Source: Mesorhabditis belari (Eukaryota; Nematoda; Chromadorea; Rhabditida; Rhabditidae). Taken from it: DNA of 64,000 nucleotides. A program made the position numbers and the translations under genes. Of this stretch, positions 11,687 through 24,175 are shown piece by piece; position 1 is the stretch's first letter; each line of letters begins with the position of its first letter. The notes below the pieces were generated by a model, which was not told where the DNA came from, made no database searches, and saw only the letters and a program-made list of their open reading frames with translations. The DNA is taken from NCBI GenBank assembly GCA_958450365.1, contig CAUEEP010000909.1, positions 989,001 to 1,053,000 of the forward strand, in the 5' to 3' direction.

Positions 11687-12184
11687 CTATATGCTAGCTT
11701 TATGTCTAATGCTATGACTTGTAAACTGTAGATTATTTTACTGTACATTTAGGTACTCATCGTCAGCTTCTCCATTAAGAGGCTCACCTCAGTATCTGGT
11801 CCACAAATCGAATATTGGGGACAATAGGCACAACATTGAAATCCCTAGAAACAAAATGATAAATTTAAAATCTAATTTTTTCTTTTTTTTGCACAGTAGT
11901 CTTCATTTTATATCTAGAAAGGCAGAAACTTTTCTGACAAAACCAACCGGCGAACATTGACTCGTTGTGGCACAGTACTCGCCTGGCTAAAATCATAATT
12001 TATTCATCAAATGACTGAGAATTCTTCAGAATTTGCTGATTTCAATGCAAATGTGTCTCAAAACTATAAAATTCTCATAAAATTTACCTTCTTTTCCCCA
12101 CATGGTACCCCCTCTAGCAAAAGTTTCTGTGAAAATAACAGAAATAAGCAAAATTGCAAAGCTTATCGTGGAAGAGAGATTCAT
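11687..12184 (-). CDS. Small secreted cysteine-rich protein
   Basis: Three exons join in phase: 12184-12088 (signal peptide, 32 residues), 11982-11948 (GEYCATTSQCSP) and 11844-11788 (GFQCCAYCPQYSICGPDTE). A fourth exon at 11725-11687 closes the frame, about 75 residues in all, but is less certain. The mature peptide has the pattern C-x5-C-x4-CC-x2-C-x5-C, a compact disulphide-bonded module like those in nematode secreted peptides and colipase/Dickkopf-like folds. The ATG follows TTTCAG by five bases, a likely trans-splice site. No function can be assigned. Confidence 0.6.
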
Positions 12185-12189
12185 TGAGA

Positions 12190-14240
12190 CTGAAATTCGA
12201 TGCAATAAACCAATATTGAGATTCTTACTTGATTTTATAGCTTGTTCAATCATTGAAATATTTGCCATCAATCATACTCGAGAAATCAAGAAAAAGTCTC
12301 GAGCTTATCACCGGAAACTGGGAGATTTGTCGCAAAGTCGGGGGTTTTTACAAACTTCTCATTTTTGCAATGAGTTTTTGGAGCTCGCAAAAGTGTGACA
12401 AATTGCACCGGATACATTCGAAAAGCTCTTTTCAGTGTTTTTTAAACAATGTCTGGTGAATTCCCGCATTTCCTAAGCTCCGTTCTATACTTGAGTTGAT
12501 AATGACTTGTTCAAAATTTCGGCATTGGTTTACTCATTAAGTTGCTAGCCATTTCTAAGCCATAAATTCTTAATCAACTCTAGATCTTTGCGAAATCAAA
12601 CTTTCGATTTGCATTGCTCGATGCTCAACAATGTGTCAGCCATCTGGTTATTCTGAATCAAAGCGAATGAATCAATCCGAAAAACGCGATTGATTTGAGA
12701 AGCGATAATGGAAATGATGGGAAAAAACAAGCGCCAAGTGATTAATTTTTCAATTTGAGTCAACCGCAGTTTGTATAATGTTTATCTGCTCAAAATTTAA
12801 TTAAGATTAAACCATGCCCTTAGCCAAGTATTTCACCAGTCGAAACCAAGCGTTTGTCGACCATTTTCATGTCTTACAACAGAATTCTTCCCAATTTCCA
12901 TCACCCACTCATCGTGAGTTCTTTCAATTTTGTGCAAATTCTAATAGATATAAAACAAACACATAATGGAGCACTTTTGAGCTGCCTGGTCATCTTTTAA
13001 ATCAAATGTTGATTGATAACTCCCGAACAATCAAGATCTCTTAGTCTCGATTCTTGGAAAAGAATCCATTGATTCTGTTTAAAGAAAATTTCCGTTGATT
13101 TCTATTCTACAAAAATTAAACAAGTGAAGAACTTAGCTGAGCAAAGAATGCATTGAGCTTTGCTTTCAAAAATAATGCTTTTAACTTTCAATTGGAAGAA
13201 AGCCCTTCTGCACAATGTGGCTGGAGCTGTTTTGACAATCGTGATCTCATCTTGGCGCATTAAAGTCACTGATTTTTAAAAACAAGTCTAGAAGGTAAAA
13301 ATATGATAAAGAGTAGTTAAATGTGTAAAAGAATAGCATTTTCACGTGGATTCCAGTTAATGGCTGTAAAAAGTGCGCTGAAAGAGATGAAAGAAACAGA
13401 GATAGCTCAAATCTCGAACCTCTCAAAAACAACGACCACTATTGCGCCAGAAATCAGGTAGTTTTGAATCAAAATTTAAATTTGAACTTAATTCAATCTT
13501 TTCGAGTTATGAAAAATCAAATTAGCTTTCAGTTAAATGCAGTTAAATAACGATTCTCAGCATAGAATTCCATTTCTTCTGCCAACACGGTTGAACAAGA
13601 TTTGAGGGACATTGCTACAAGGTAGATCCTATCTGTGTTCTGAATTATTATAGGCAAGTGGTAAACTCAATCATCCATACTAATAAAATACTAATTGTCG
13701 TTGTCGGATGAGCCGTTTCAAAGTGTCAAAGCTACAGAAATTAGAATCAGTAAGTGACCTTTCTTGATGACCAAACGGGTTGAACCCTTTTATTAATTAA
13801 GCGGTTGTGTCACCGCAAAAAAACTGAATCAATTCATTTCTTGGCGTCTCCGAAAATCCAATTAGGAACTTTTGATTCGCATTCTCACTTGCTAAATGAT
13901 ATAAACAAGAAAGTGCCAAGTGATTCAACCTTTGCTTGCTACCAGATTCAACTTATTATTCATACTATGGGATCTGGATTCAGATCCGGTACTTGTTCAT
14001 CTAGATCACAGCCTCGTCTGCTCCTAATCATTCTCTAATACCAGGTAATTATCTATTTAAAATTCTCAAAAAATGTCACATATTTCGACATTTTGTTCAT
14101 CTGCCTGTATTTTGTGACAAGAAAAAATTCCGACCCTTGCACTGTCATGGAACTTTACCAATGGAAGCTTATCAGTTTTTTGCAGTGATCAGGTACAAAT
14201 CAGAGCTGATTTTCTCACTGTGAGATCACTTTCAATTAGT
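12190..14240. other. Stretch without a recognisable gene
   Basis: Open frames are short, overlapping and without family features. I saw no tRNA, no clear inverted-repeat element and no paired exons. It may be regulatory or decayed sequence. Confidence 0.5.
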
Positions 14241-14460
14241 CATATTTACACAAAATACAGCCTGCTTGAACGGACCTTGTAATCAGTATTGTTTTGAATG
14301 TTTGTTTTTTTGTCGTTATCATCTAGAAGTAAGATTTTCAAGTTTATTTGCGAAGAGTTTAATGTGAAGTCGTTCAACAATTGCCGATCGCTAAATGAAA
14401 AATTTTGATAGAGAAATGGAAAACAAATCAGTCTAATTATCAACCATCATTTCAACTTAC

Positions 14461-14787
14461 TTGGGAGATCAATTCCCGGAGTATAAGCATAAGCGGTGAC
14501 GTCAGCAAATCCATAAACAATAGCCGCATATTTTCCGGTTGGATCGGTCGTTTGAATGGATTGAGTGCCGGGTGTAACTGGATAGTCAACCATGTAATAA
14601 GTTGAAGTTCCTTGTCTAAATTTTTAGAGTTCAAATGCTTAAAATTTTGTGCAAACTTTTGGAATAATTGTGCAGAGACGGGAACACCATCGATTAGAAA
14701 TTTGCTCTTATTCTCGGCGGCCGTCATGGACGTTTCGAGTCGAATAAAATGGTGTTGAGTGGTTTTGCCGGTTAGTCCTGTTGTCAC
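14461..14787 (-). pseudogene. IgGFc-binding N-terminal domain gene fragment
   Basis: Two exons (14787-14657 and 14615-14461) join in phase. The text reads HHFIRLET, SKFLIDGVPV, YMVDYPVTPGTQ, then GKYAAIVYGFADVTAYAYTP, the hallmark end of the IgGFc-binding N-terminal domain found in secreted mucin-like and nematode immune-associated proteins. No start or signal exon is visible upstream. Downstream, the next acceptor (about 14443) leads in phase to a stop after a few codons, although a 38-codon open stretch sits there in another frame. I read it as a truncated, broken gene. A remote upstream exon cannot be excluded. Confidence 0.6.
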
Positions 14788-15319
14788 CTGAATGGTGAAC
14801 AACGTTCAAGGATTAGGATCAGTGTTTAGTAAGTAATTGCCTGCTGAGTGCTGAAATATCACACTTTATTGGAATATCAGCCATACGTTACTACAACTAG
14901 ACATGGGCTTGGTTTCGGAGCAGGAATTGGCACTGAACATGCCTGCTAGTACTAGTTCTGTAACTTTAGCTATCAAACCTAAAGTCAAGCATAAAGTCCT
15001 ACCATAAGGCAATGCACGTCGGCGCGAAACAATGTAAACTTTCGGTTTCTATCGGACTTTGATGTGCTATGCTCTATTTAACGTGATATTTATCCATGCT
15101 TTAACGTACAAAAAAGTTGTTAAACGGCATTTTTGGGTGTAAAGTTTAAACTGTTATAACTTGTTACAGGTATACCCACTTTGTGTACTGTTTATTGTCA
15201 CATTTATTACAGCTACGATTACATCATCTTCGGTATTTATTGTAGTGTTTTCCATCACTTGTACTTGTCGAGTCATTTTAGGTAGCTCATTAAGAAAATC
15301 TAATTCGCGCTGCCTTTTT

Positions 15320-15604
15320 TGCTGGTCATGTAATGTGGATCACTAATTCTGGCATATCGTTGACTATATGACTCGAAGTGGTAATATTGGAACGTTCGAC
15401 GGATGTGGATGAAGAGAATGTTAAGAGAAGAGAGGAGCTTTGTAAAAAAAATGGTTGAACAACAAAATACGAGTGCTCTTTTTATAGTTGAGATGAAAAT
15501 CCATCTCAATAAACATGCTTGCTCTAATAGACAATTTATTCGCAAAATACATCAAAAATAATTAATAATCAAAAGTTTTCGATATAATCCTGTATTCGTA
15601 TTTC
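15320..15604. repeat. 3' flank shared by RING copies 1 and 2
   Basis: This block matches 28316-28599 closely, including TGCTGRTCATGTAATGTGG, GACTATATGACTCGAAGTGG and AACAACAAAATACGAGTGC. The RING duplication therefore included the 3' flank and not just the gene. Confidence 0.75.
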
Positions 15605-17186
15605 CTAGGCATCACGGATCTCGTTGAGAGTTTGAATCAATTGCTAAACCAATTAAATTAAATTCTTTTAAAACCCTATTAACTCACGTTAACTCCAGTG
15701 TCGAATTTGCGTAAACAAGGTAAGTAATCCTCAGCATATGATTCGAACGTGGACTTTATTTTTCTAAACAAAAAGTGTGTTGTTTTAAAGTGCCAAAAGA
15801 TACGTAAATGACTCGTGTTTCTCCCGTAAATCGGCAAAAGTTGATGCGTCCTTGAGAATTTCTTCTTTCGAAAGGAATTTCTAAAGAAGATACTTCAAAT
15901 AGTTTTATTTGATAAAAATACCGTTTCAAAGACGTTGATGCCCTCGAGAAGTCCCTTGTGCAATTCAGGAAACAAATCCTTGCAAGCGTTGATGACATTT
16001 TTTGATTCTTGTTGAAGTTCCATCGACATTTGATTAGCCTGAAATAAATTGAACTAATGCAAGCTTTTTAATTTCAAAATAACAAAAAGATGCAAAATAC
16101 CTTTTTCTCCAGTAACGGAATGGCTTTATGTGGATGATGCTTCTTGTAAGCACAAGCACCACAAATCTAAAAAGTAAAAATGACTCCAAAACTGCATTCG
16201 CTCACTTCAAAACTGCATTCGCCACAGTAGAACATCTTGTCGACAATATTCTGAAATGTCTCCATGAGAATCAATTTAAGTAGGCATACCTTTTCGTGAC
16301 ATTCATTGCAGCTATGATTATATTCGGCATCCGTTAAAGCATTTGTTACAACAGTCATGAAAGCTTTCTCCACTGTTTCTATTTGTCGAGTCATTTCGGG
16401 TAGCTCATTCAGAAAATCTAAAAAAGATTAGTGAATGCAAAGAGAATTCATCTACCATGAAATCGATCTTTCCGTTTGTCGTTAGGAGGGTGCATAGTCA
16501 TGCGACAAGTTGGACAAGTGATGATCTTGTTTTGTGACAAGTAATAAGACGTTTTTGTTCGTGTCTTTAAATAGCAACCCGTGCAAATTATGTGTCCGCA
16601 ATCAAGAGAAAACGATTTCTTTGCCTCGATTTCGTTCGAAACTAAACCAAGAACTTTTCCAAAGCAAGTCATCAAACGCACATTCTTCCTGACAAACTGG
16701 ACATTCCGGAATTTCAAAAGGCTAAAAGAATCACTATGATTTGCAAATCCCAAATCCAACCTTCAGAAGGACATATCCCATTGGAGTAAACACTAGAGCG
16801 CTTTCTTGTGACAAAACGTCTAAAACAATTCAATTAATTAATCTCGTTTTTAGTTGAAACAAAATTCATAATAAAATTCACCAATCAAAAAGTAGGCAAA
16901 ATTGCGATTCTTGAAACAATAACTAAGTCCACATTGATGCTTCCTTTCTTCTTCATCCATTTCTTTCTCTTTCTCGAAACATTCATTGCACATCGCCAAT
17001 CCACACTTCAAAGGTCGTGGAGAACGAGGTTGATTGGCAACTCGAGCAACTAAAATTGAGAAAATTAAACAAGAACAACTTGATTTACTCTTTAAAATCT
17101 AGATTATTTCGAAATCCATTACTAAGAAGCAAAAACTTACACGGTTGCTTGCAGACAATGCAGTTGAGCGATTCAAACACCCTCAT
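15605..17186 (-). CDS. RING / B-box / coiled-coil protein, copy 1 (intact)
   Basis: Twelve short exons join in phase: 17186-17141, 17049-16882, 16819-16761, 16721-16682, 16641-16456, 16417-16290, 16250-16206, 16166-16101, 16038-15922, 15880-15804, 15763-15688 and 15643-15605, giving 348 residues. Order: an N-terminal zinc cluster (CIVCKQP, CGLAMCNECFEKEKE, HQCGLSYC); a RING with CPVC, CGHIICTGCY and CPTC; a B-box-like finger (CNECHEK, FYCGECSFE, CGACAYKKHHPHKA); then a coiled coil (QQESKNVI onward). This is a TRIM-like layout, so an E3 ubiquitin ligase role is likely. No stops or shifts were seen. Paralogues lie at 28600 (frameshifted), 55797 (pseudogene) and 58770 (intact). Confidence 0.85.
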
Positions 17187-17372
17187 TTCTAAAAAGAAAG
17201 CATTAGAATTATTGAACAATCAACAAAAAAAGAATGAACGCAAGAAAGAAATCGAATTGAAAGTTTGTGTTTTGATGGTTGTAAAATTGAGAGAATATCT
17301 TAAACTCTACTTTAACTTTTAACGAAACTTTCAGATGCTTGGCAACAAAAGTTGTGTTTTTCCAAAATAATA

Positions 17373-17927
17373 CAGGGTGTCCGAAAAAAAAGTAAGTTTG
17401 CCTCGAATTTCCTCAAAATCTGTAGTGGCTCTTGGTGGTTACGCTGGTGTCAAAAGTGTTTTTTCTGTGAGGAAAAGAAATGACTTTTTTTGAAATTTTT
17501 CAATTTCATGACCCCCATACACGAAAATTTTTCACCACCACCATGAGATTTTTGCCATAAAATTAAAACTTTCTACTGGCATCGTGATGTCATATTAGAG
17601 GTAATATATAAACTAAGATTTTTAGCCAAACACTTAACTCATCTGCATTATGTAATAATCTGTCGTACATAAAAGATTTTCAACCCGCCTTTTTAAAAGA
17701 AGTATCCTGTTTTCCAAGGGAACGCTGATCAATAAAGTGTATGGTTTAAATTTGTAGTTATCCTAACAGTGTTTATTATGCACCGAAATAAATTTCGAAA
17801 AAGTCATTTCTTTTCCCCACAGAAAAAACACTTTTGGCACCAGAGTGACCACCAAGAGCCCCCACAGATTTTGAGGAAATTCGAGGCAAACTTAAAAAAA
17901 AACAAACAAGAAACTTCGGACACCCTG
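17373..17927. mobile_element. Tc1/mariner-type MITE (CAGGGTGTCC ends) in the RING copy 1 upstream flank
   Basis: The ends are CAGGGTGTCCGAA and its inverted match, and the arms of about 130 bp stay similar (CGAATTTCCTCAAAATCTG; the GTGTTTTTTCTGTG block). TA flanks each side. The paralogous flank of RING copy 4 (58560-58600, inverted) reads straight through the site with a single TA, which is the empty site. Confidence 0.88.
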
Positions 17928-17929
17928 TA

Positions 17930-18260
17930 TAAACACGGGTGTTTTTAAAAAAAATTGAAAACAACTGTTCGAAAGTTAACCGCATTCTTCCCTTTTCATG
18001 TTTGATTGAATATGTTGAGAATAAAGTTTAAATCATAAGATATTCAGAGAGATAATTTGCTACTTTTCTTGATTGACTGAATATTCGGCGATTTTTTAAT
18101 TTCTTACGTCATTTTTGGACACATCGATTTCCTTTACGAACTCCAAATGAGAAAAACGCTCTTCAATTTCAAATCTCCTTACCGTTTTGTGGACTTCATT
18201 TATTCGTTCATAAAGACCGCATTTCCGTATTTTTTTGCTTCTCGAAACAGTTTTTTGAAT
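17930..18260. repeat. Upstream flank shared by RING copies 1, 2 and 4
   Basis: Inverted, this matches 57945-58093 and 58456-58550, for example GAAAAGTAGCAAATTA, AATATGTTGAGAATAAAG-type sequence and GGAAATCGATGTGTCC. Weaker similarity is seen at 31962-32200 (AAAGATATTCAGGAGCAG). It continues the RING duplication. Confidence 0.7.
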
Positions 18261-18836
18261 CAAATTTCTTGACCAACTATCGAACTTGAGAAAATGACAT
18301 CAAAGTTTTCATGAGTTTTGGTTTAAAGAAGGCTTTTTAGCTTCTTGAGGAAAGTTGCGATCTCTGATCGTTTATCTGAAGATCTCATCATTTCTTTAAG
18401 AGTTCTTTTTTTTTCTCATCATCCGGAGTTTGAGACGAAAATTTTTGTTTTTGGAAAAATTGTGAACTTTGGTGTCAGAAGGGAAACCATTTTCCGAATT
18501 GTTATGACCCAAAGTCCGATATCCAAAAATTTTGCTATCCGGTTTGCCATCAAAACACTACTGCAAGAATTTTCCCAAATTACCCACCCTTGAAAAGGTA
18601 CGTTACTCACGAGGTACTCACTCTAAAGAAAGCAATCTTTCCCTAGAAATTAACAGAACTTCCGGTCAAGAAACAGGTTTTTTCTGGGCTGATTCTGGTA
18701 GGTTTATGACTATGAATCAGAGAACAAGGCTCACTGATTGCTATTTAATCACCAAATCAAGACACTATGGGACAAAAACTGATAAGGCATTGATCTATTT
18801 GGTGGTTTTTGCTTAATTATTCTGAATCACTTGAAA

Positions 18837-20682
18837 ATGGAGCTGTTATTTCTTTTTAGTTCGCTTTTCATTGGGATTCAAACTTTCTCGTGTCCAAGTG
18901 GAAGTGAACCGATGCCGAAAGAGGATGTGTGCATGTTTTTGATTAATCAAAGTAGGTTCTGAATGATTTGGCAGTTAGCTAAATCTTCCAAACCACCATT
19001 AGCTGATAATGCTTGCATAATTTTCAGCTGTCTCCTACATGAACGCGTTTCGTCGTTGCCTTATATTAGGTGGAATCCCGGCAAAAGTTCAGAACTCTTT
19101 CGAGAATGCCTACTTGTTCGCAGTGGCGCCAAATGGTTTGCCTCATTAGTCACGCTAAATACAGAATTGGATTTACTTCAGAACTTGGAAACAACATTTA
19201 TCCCTACATTGGCGTGGAAAGAGACGCCGATTACACTTGGAATTACGCGGACGGATCACCGCTTGCTTATGTGAATTGGGCTCCGAGTCGGTTCCGTGGA
19301 GTTTTCCGTCTAAATTTCAATCCCAAAGTTTGGGTTAAAATAATTTCGGACTTACTGATTTAAAAGATACAGTAGTAAAGAGGAAATGTTAATAAAGCGG
19401 GGTAAAACTTGTAAAATATCGAGCTTCAGAAAGCAACCAAGCAAGCGATTGTGGGACATTTGCTACGCGCGTTTGCCATTGGCAATCCAACTTTGAGCTC
19501 AAATATCTTGGTTTTGAGCTTTCGAATTGAAATAGTTTTTGTACGAATCGACAGAGAAAGACTTGGCGCATCTAATGCTACCAAGAATCTTTTAATTCGA
19601 CAGCCCAACACCAAGAAATTTGAGCTTAAAGTTAGATTGCCAATGGGCCAAAAGGGGCGAGGTGCGTATCAAATGTCCGATAAGCAAGCATCACTCGATA
19701 AGTTTTCAGATGAGCCAAACAATGCAAGTGCTGCGAATTCGTGTACCGCTTTGAACTTGCAAACTGGAAAATGGATATCAAGTGATTGCACTTTGGCTCG
19801 ACCTTTCATCTGTTCAATCAATGGAGATGGTATTTGTTTTCAAGAAAATCATAAACAGAAATTCTCTAGATTTTCAATGTCCTAATGGATGGGTCTACTA
19901 TGATAAGACTGATTCGTGCTATTACCTGCAGGTACGTTGATGAAGAGACATAGTAAAACATGGCTTTAAAACCATTTTTGTCCCCGTTTTCTTTCTAGAA
20001 CTTCACCTATGCGGACGGGACTCATTGGCAGACTTACACTTTCACGTCAGCGGAGGCAATCTGCCAAAAAATGGGCTCACATTTGGTCTCCGTTCACAGT
20101 GAATACGAGAACAACTTTTTGAGCGGTTTGTCCACATTTACAAAATAACTAACTTTCTTAAATCTTTGTGTATTTCATGCTGTAAAATTTCAAACTTAAT
20201 GCTAGACTTAGGACTTGAATACGTAACTGGGAACAGCCTAAATTTGTAGAGTACTTTCGTAGAAATGGAAAGGAAAAGCAGTTACACTTTAAGACACGCT
20301 TTGATCTAAAAAATACAACAAAAGATAAAAGTTTTTAGATCTTCTCACAACAGATGTTCTCAATGCACCTGTAGCCACACCATGCAACTATTTATGGGCA
20401 TGGAATGGTTTATACGGAACAGGAGCTGTTGGAAGTGGGACTTGGACTGATGGATCACCGGTCAACTATAGTGGTCATTCGCCATATAGTGGCGGTTCAA
20501 CGAATTGGGTGGTGGGTGGATTTGTCGATTTTGCAAGGATCTAAAGCCTTTAGATGGGCAATGATCGCCGTTGCGCTAAAATGGGATGGCTGAATAGATC
20601 GAGCAGTTCGCCAACTGCTCGTTTCATCTGCAAGAGCCCATCGCAGAGAAGTCTCAGAATGATGTTTAAGCAGCACATTTGA
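18837..20682 (+). CDS. Secreted protein with two C-type lectin domains
   Basis: Eight exons join in phase (18837-18951, 19028-19115, 19165-19286, 19710-19829, 19870-19931, 19999-20125, 20354-20511 and 20554-20682), about 306 residues. A signal peptide (MELLFLFSSLFIGIQTFS) leads into domain 1 (YIGVERDADYTWNYADGSPL, VNWAP/EPNN, CTALNLQTGKW, ARPFIC). FQCPNGWVYYDKTDSCYYL opens domain 2 (FTSAEAICQKMGSHLVSVHS, GTWTDGSPVNY, ARFICK). Such clec genes are secreted and often pathogen-responsive; the WxDGSP motifs are kept but no full EPN-WND calcium site is seen in domain 2. The exon 2 donor (GTTCGC) is weak and was chosen for phase. Intron 3 holds a MITE. AATAAA follows the stop at about 20700. Confidence 0.82.
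19450..19682. mobile_element. Palindromic MITE in an intron of the C-type lectin gene
   Basis: The whole element of about 230 bp is an imperfect palindrome: GGGACATTTGCTACGCGC at the left end, GCGTATCAAATGTCC at the right, with internal TTTGAGCTCAAATATCTTGG and CAAGAAATTTGAGCTTAAAG. The same family is in intron 1 of the transporter at 37650 and 46590. Confidence 0.78.
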
Positions 20683-20699
20683 CTTTTGCTCTTTTATAA

Positions 20700-21540
20700 A
20701 TAAAAATTTATGTACAACAAGTTTTGTTATCCCAGATGGTGATTCCAGATTTTCCTTTTCCCTTCGGCATTAGATAAAAATTGAGGAATTGACATAAACA
20801 GGTCAACTCAATCATTTGTCCACAAAGATCTATGAAAACATTCGGGAAAACACCTGGCTTTTGTTTAAATCACCACCAAATGATTTCCATTGCCAAATCT
20901 GACTGTATTCAACTACAAAAATAAGTCTTTCTCTAGCTTATCGATCTTCTAGACTGCGAACTCTTCTAAACTTCTGATCGATCTTCTAAACTTTTGAAAT
21001 CAATTTGAATCAAAGAAGCCATGAAATTGATGAAAACCAACAAATCAATTTGGAAATTCTTTTTAAAAAATGGCCTCTTTTCGGGAAAAATGGACACAAT
21101 TTGGATACAAAAGTAGCCAAGAATAAAGTGCAAAACCCTTGTCTAGTGATCACGGGAAAGAACCAGAAATTGTATTCCACTACATTTTATGCTTAAGTTT
21201 ATTAGACCTTTATCTCAACCAATTATAACTAACCCCTTAACCAGACAGCAGCTTTTCAGACCTAGTAGCTCTCTTATAAACTTCCCTAACAAAACAAGGA
21301 TTTCTTCTGACGATTATAAAGACTCCGAAAGGAAAAACTAGATCTTACTTTTTGATTAGTTAATCAGGGTCCTTCAGCTTTGTTATGTGTATTAACTTAT
21401 TATAAGTCTAAGCTAGTATCAATAGATAAAAATAACAAACCATTTATCCCAAATTTGAGGTGAGCTCAACTTTTTCATAAACTCGAAATGCATAGGCCTG
21501 TCGTTTTCCCTTCTTCCAAAGATCCGCAGGATCGAGTTCA
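20700..21540. other. Stretch without a recognisable gene
   Basis: AT-rich, with no family-like open frames and no clear inverted repeats. Confidence 0.5.
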
Positions 21541-21547
21541 GCCTTCG

Positions 21548-22083
21548 TTAGTGGAGTTTTTCCGTCAGAAGTGAAGCGAAGACCATGACGGATTTGGGAT
21601 ATCCAGCACGTCGAAACACTTGGTTTGGTTGGCTTTTTGCATAAATCCTGTTGTTCTGAGCGTTCAACCTCTGCTCAATGGTGAACACTTTCTCGTCAGT
21701 AAAAAGGATGTTTCGGTGATCGATGCCATTGAATCGTAGCATTAGGTCTTTTGATCGGTCTTCGCACTTATTTTTGGCATCAATTGTGAGAAATTGAGCT
21801 TTCGCAAACTTGTAGGCTTTCATGTTCAAATGTTTTTCCCAGTTCGACTCATTGGTCCTTTGGAAATCTTCAATTTCTTGGCCATTTGTCGTTGAGAATG
21901 CATCGGAATGTATCGAAGCTTTTCGTGAATCTTCTTGATATTCTTCTTTGTTGTCACGGTAGCTTTTCGGCAGATAGATCAGAAGTTGTTTCAATATCAT
22001 TATAGCAAAGATAGTCAACCCAAAAGCGCATAACAGTAAAGCACGGCAAACTTTGGTTCGGGTAATTTTGGGGCACCCTGTAC
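21548..22083 (-). pseudogene. Mariner-family transposase fragment
   Basis: On the minus strand the frame contains NILFTDEKVFTIEQRLNAQN, then GYPKSVMVF, the region around the first two catalytic positions of mariner transposases. The end CAGGGTGCCCCAAAA with a TA lies upstream at about 22066-22083. After the VMVF motif the frame shifts: the expected SDGKTPL appears in another frame near 21565, and no HDNARPH block follows. It is a 5' fragment of a dead element, whose tip resembles the MITE at 17373. Confidence 0.7.
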
Positions 22084-22454
22084 AATCAATTGCAAAACAT
22101 GGATAGAAACTCGTTTGAAAATTAGTGAAGGTAATGAAGTGAAATACTGTATCCCAAAATTTTAATCTAAGGTTATTTTGGTCTCATAAGTTCTCCGCTA
22201 ATTCTGCTTTACCGCGTTAACCATATATGCTAAAAGTTTATCAGTTATGATCAGTACCAAAAGTTTTTTATAAAAAGCTCGCTTTGCCCTATTTATATTC
22301 GTGCCATCAGTTTAGAGCTATTCTAAGCTACATTTGAACAGTTTTAGCACAAACACACGCAATTTGTATTCTTAGCTAAAATAAGAGTAACATAAAAGAC
22401 AAAAGCCATGACGTGACTTGTAACCAAACTTGCAAAATGTTTAGATAAAACTAC

Positions 22455-22619
22455 CAATCAAAAAGAGGGCAAAATTAGAGCCGGTAAAGCAACCCATTCG
22501 ATCACATTGATGTTTACTTTCTTCTGTCTTCAATTTGCACTCTTCCGTCACACATTTATAACACATCGCCAATCCACAGTTTAAACGCCATGGTGATCGA
22601 GATTGATGAGCAGCTCAAG
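22455..22619 (-). pseudogene. RING-family exon 2 fragment (fifth locus)
   Basis: The minus strand encodes NCGLAMCYKCVTEECK, KHQCDRMGCF and NFALFLI followed by a GT donor. It corresponds to exon 2 of the RING genes and keeps the same 3' splice position. A TGA replaces the conserved CGA near its start, as in copy 3. No other exons are present around it. Confidence 0.72.
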
Positions 22620-22639
22620 CTAGAAAAAATGGATCTAGA

Positions 22640-24170
22640 AAATTTTTTGGGGAAAAATTGGTCTTGGGGATAAACTAAAGTCTGGCCCACGTCCTATTGC
22701 TATGAAAACGATAAGTACCTAACAATACGAAGTTCTCACAATCAGAAGTTTCTTCATGAATACCGTGCGCGAAGGAAGTTGGGGACCTAGCCCAAAACCA
22801 TATCATACCGCTCAACGCGGCAAGAACACTTTGATCGCGCCTAAACGTGCGTACAGTTCCAACAGAGTCGATGTGAACTGAAAACGAAAATAACACGAGT
22901 CCCAAAATACTTTTTGACCTGGTAAAAAGAATGAAATAGTGATAGTTCTTCATTGTTTTTGGCGATGGCGATGAAATTGAATCGATCAGTGTAAAAATTG
23001 ATCAGGCCGCTCAGAATTCCGGTGATTGTTTCAGACCAGAGATAAATGGTTGGCTCAAACGATTTGGTTCATTTGAAAACTGATTTTAAAATGATATGCC
23101 AAAGCTGTGGCGCTTGAAATCTCATCAGGAAGCAGATGTTTTTCGAAGTCGGACTATCGAAATGCAGAGGCTGTGTTTTATTTTGGAGAGAATTCTTCGG
23201 AACATAAAGTGATTGTGTAAATTATTTGAGAAGAATGATGTTACTCTGGTTAGTGTGATAACTTTTATGTACATCTTGGATGAAGAAAAATCTAATTTCC
23301 TTGCAGCAATTTAATAAATAAATGCAGAATATGTGTCTCGATTTTACTTTGAAAGAGCGAATCCGATCTTCATGAATTTTCTCTGCAAAATCATCGGCAC
23401 ATTTGTCGACGGCTGGAAAGTTTCGGTAGTGTGTCTGAATTTTCAAATATTCCTAGTATTTTCTATTCAATTTTACGGCAAGTTTTGGTTTTTTCTATTC
23501 AATTTCTATGTTTAAAAATTTACAAAATTGAATATAAATTATCCGCTTCAAAAAAATCAAATTCTATAGGGTTCTAATAAAAATACTAAGTTCTAGTTTT
23601 TATTACATCTTTTTGATCCTAAAATGTCACAAACGTGGGCACAAATTTATGGTTTACAGAAGGGAAGAACTTTAATTGTGGGGCGGTGATTCTAGATGTA
23701 TGAAGCTGTTTCCAAAACCAGAATAAAAACCATGTATTTATTGGACTCTACCATCTGAAAGAGTCCAATAAATGTAACAATTTGTTTATTATTATGTCTA
23801 ATAATTTTTAATGATTGAAGCTAACTCTAAGTCAATAAAGGAAATCTTATGGATGTTCCTCGCAGCTCTTTCCTTTTCAGGTTAGTGGCTGAAAGCAGAT
23901 ATTAAGAAAAAGAAAGAACATCATTCATTTTTAAGAACTAATAACTTTCTGTAGTTTCTTCTTTTCATAAAATAAAATAATAAAATGTTTAATAAAATAA
24001 TTTTTATCAAATCATTGGGAATTTCATTTCAAGTTCAGGCGTATCTAGAGTGTTTTCCTCATGACTAATGCGCTGATTAAAAAGTACTCGTTGAAAAAGC
24101 TACCTAGTCATATTCATGACAACATGTAAATCTTATGTATGCAAATTCAATTCGGATTAAATAGCATTGT
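22640..24170. other. No gene recognised; a small hairpin at 23739-23770
   Basis: A minus-strand open frame at 22675-22953 matches no family I know. It shares the block TTCATGAAGAAACTTCTG (inverted) with 25030, where both can be read FMKKLLI. At 23739-23770 TTATTGGACTCT and AGAGTCCAATAA form a 12 bp perfect hairpin. Confidence 0.45.
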
Positions 24171-24175
24171 TTATA

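Noticed and set aside
12102..12459. Plus-strand frames opposite the Cys-rich secreted gene
   Set aside because: Antisense shadow of the signal-peptide exon and flank.
22675..22953. 92-codon minus-strand frame as a gene
   Set aside because: No family resemblance; the shared FMKKLLI block with 25030 is too short to decide between a receptor relic and a dispersed repeat.
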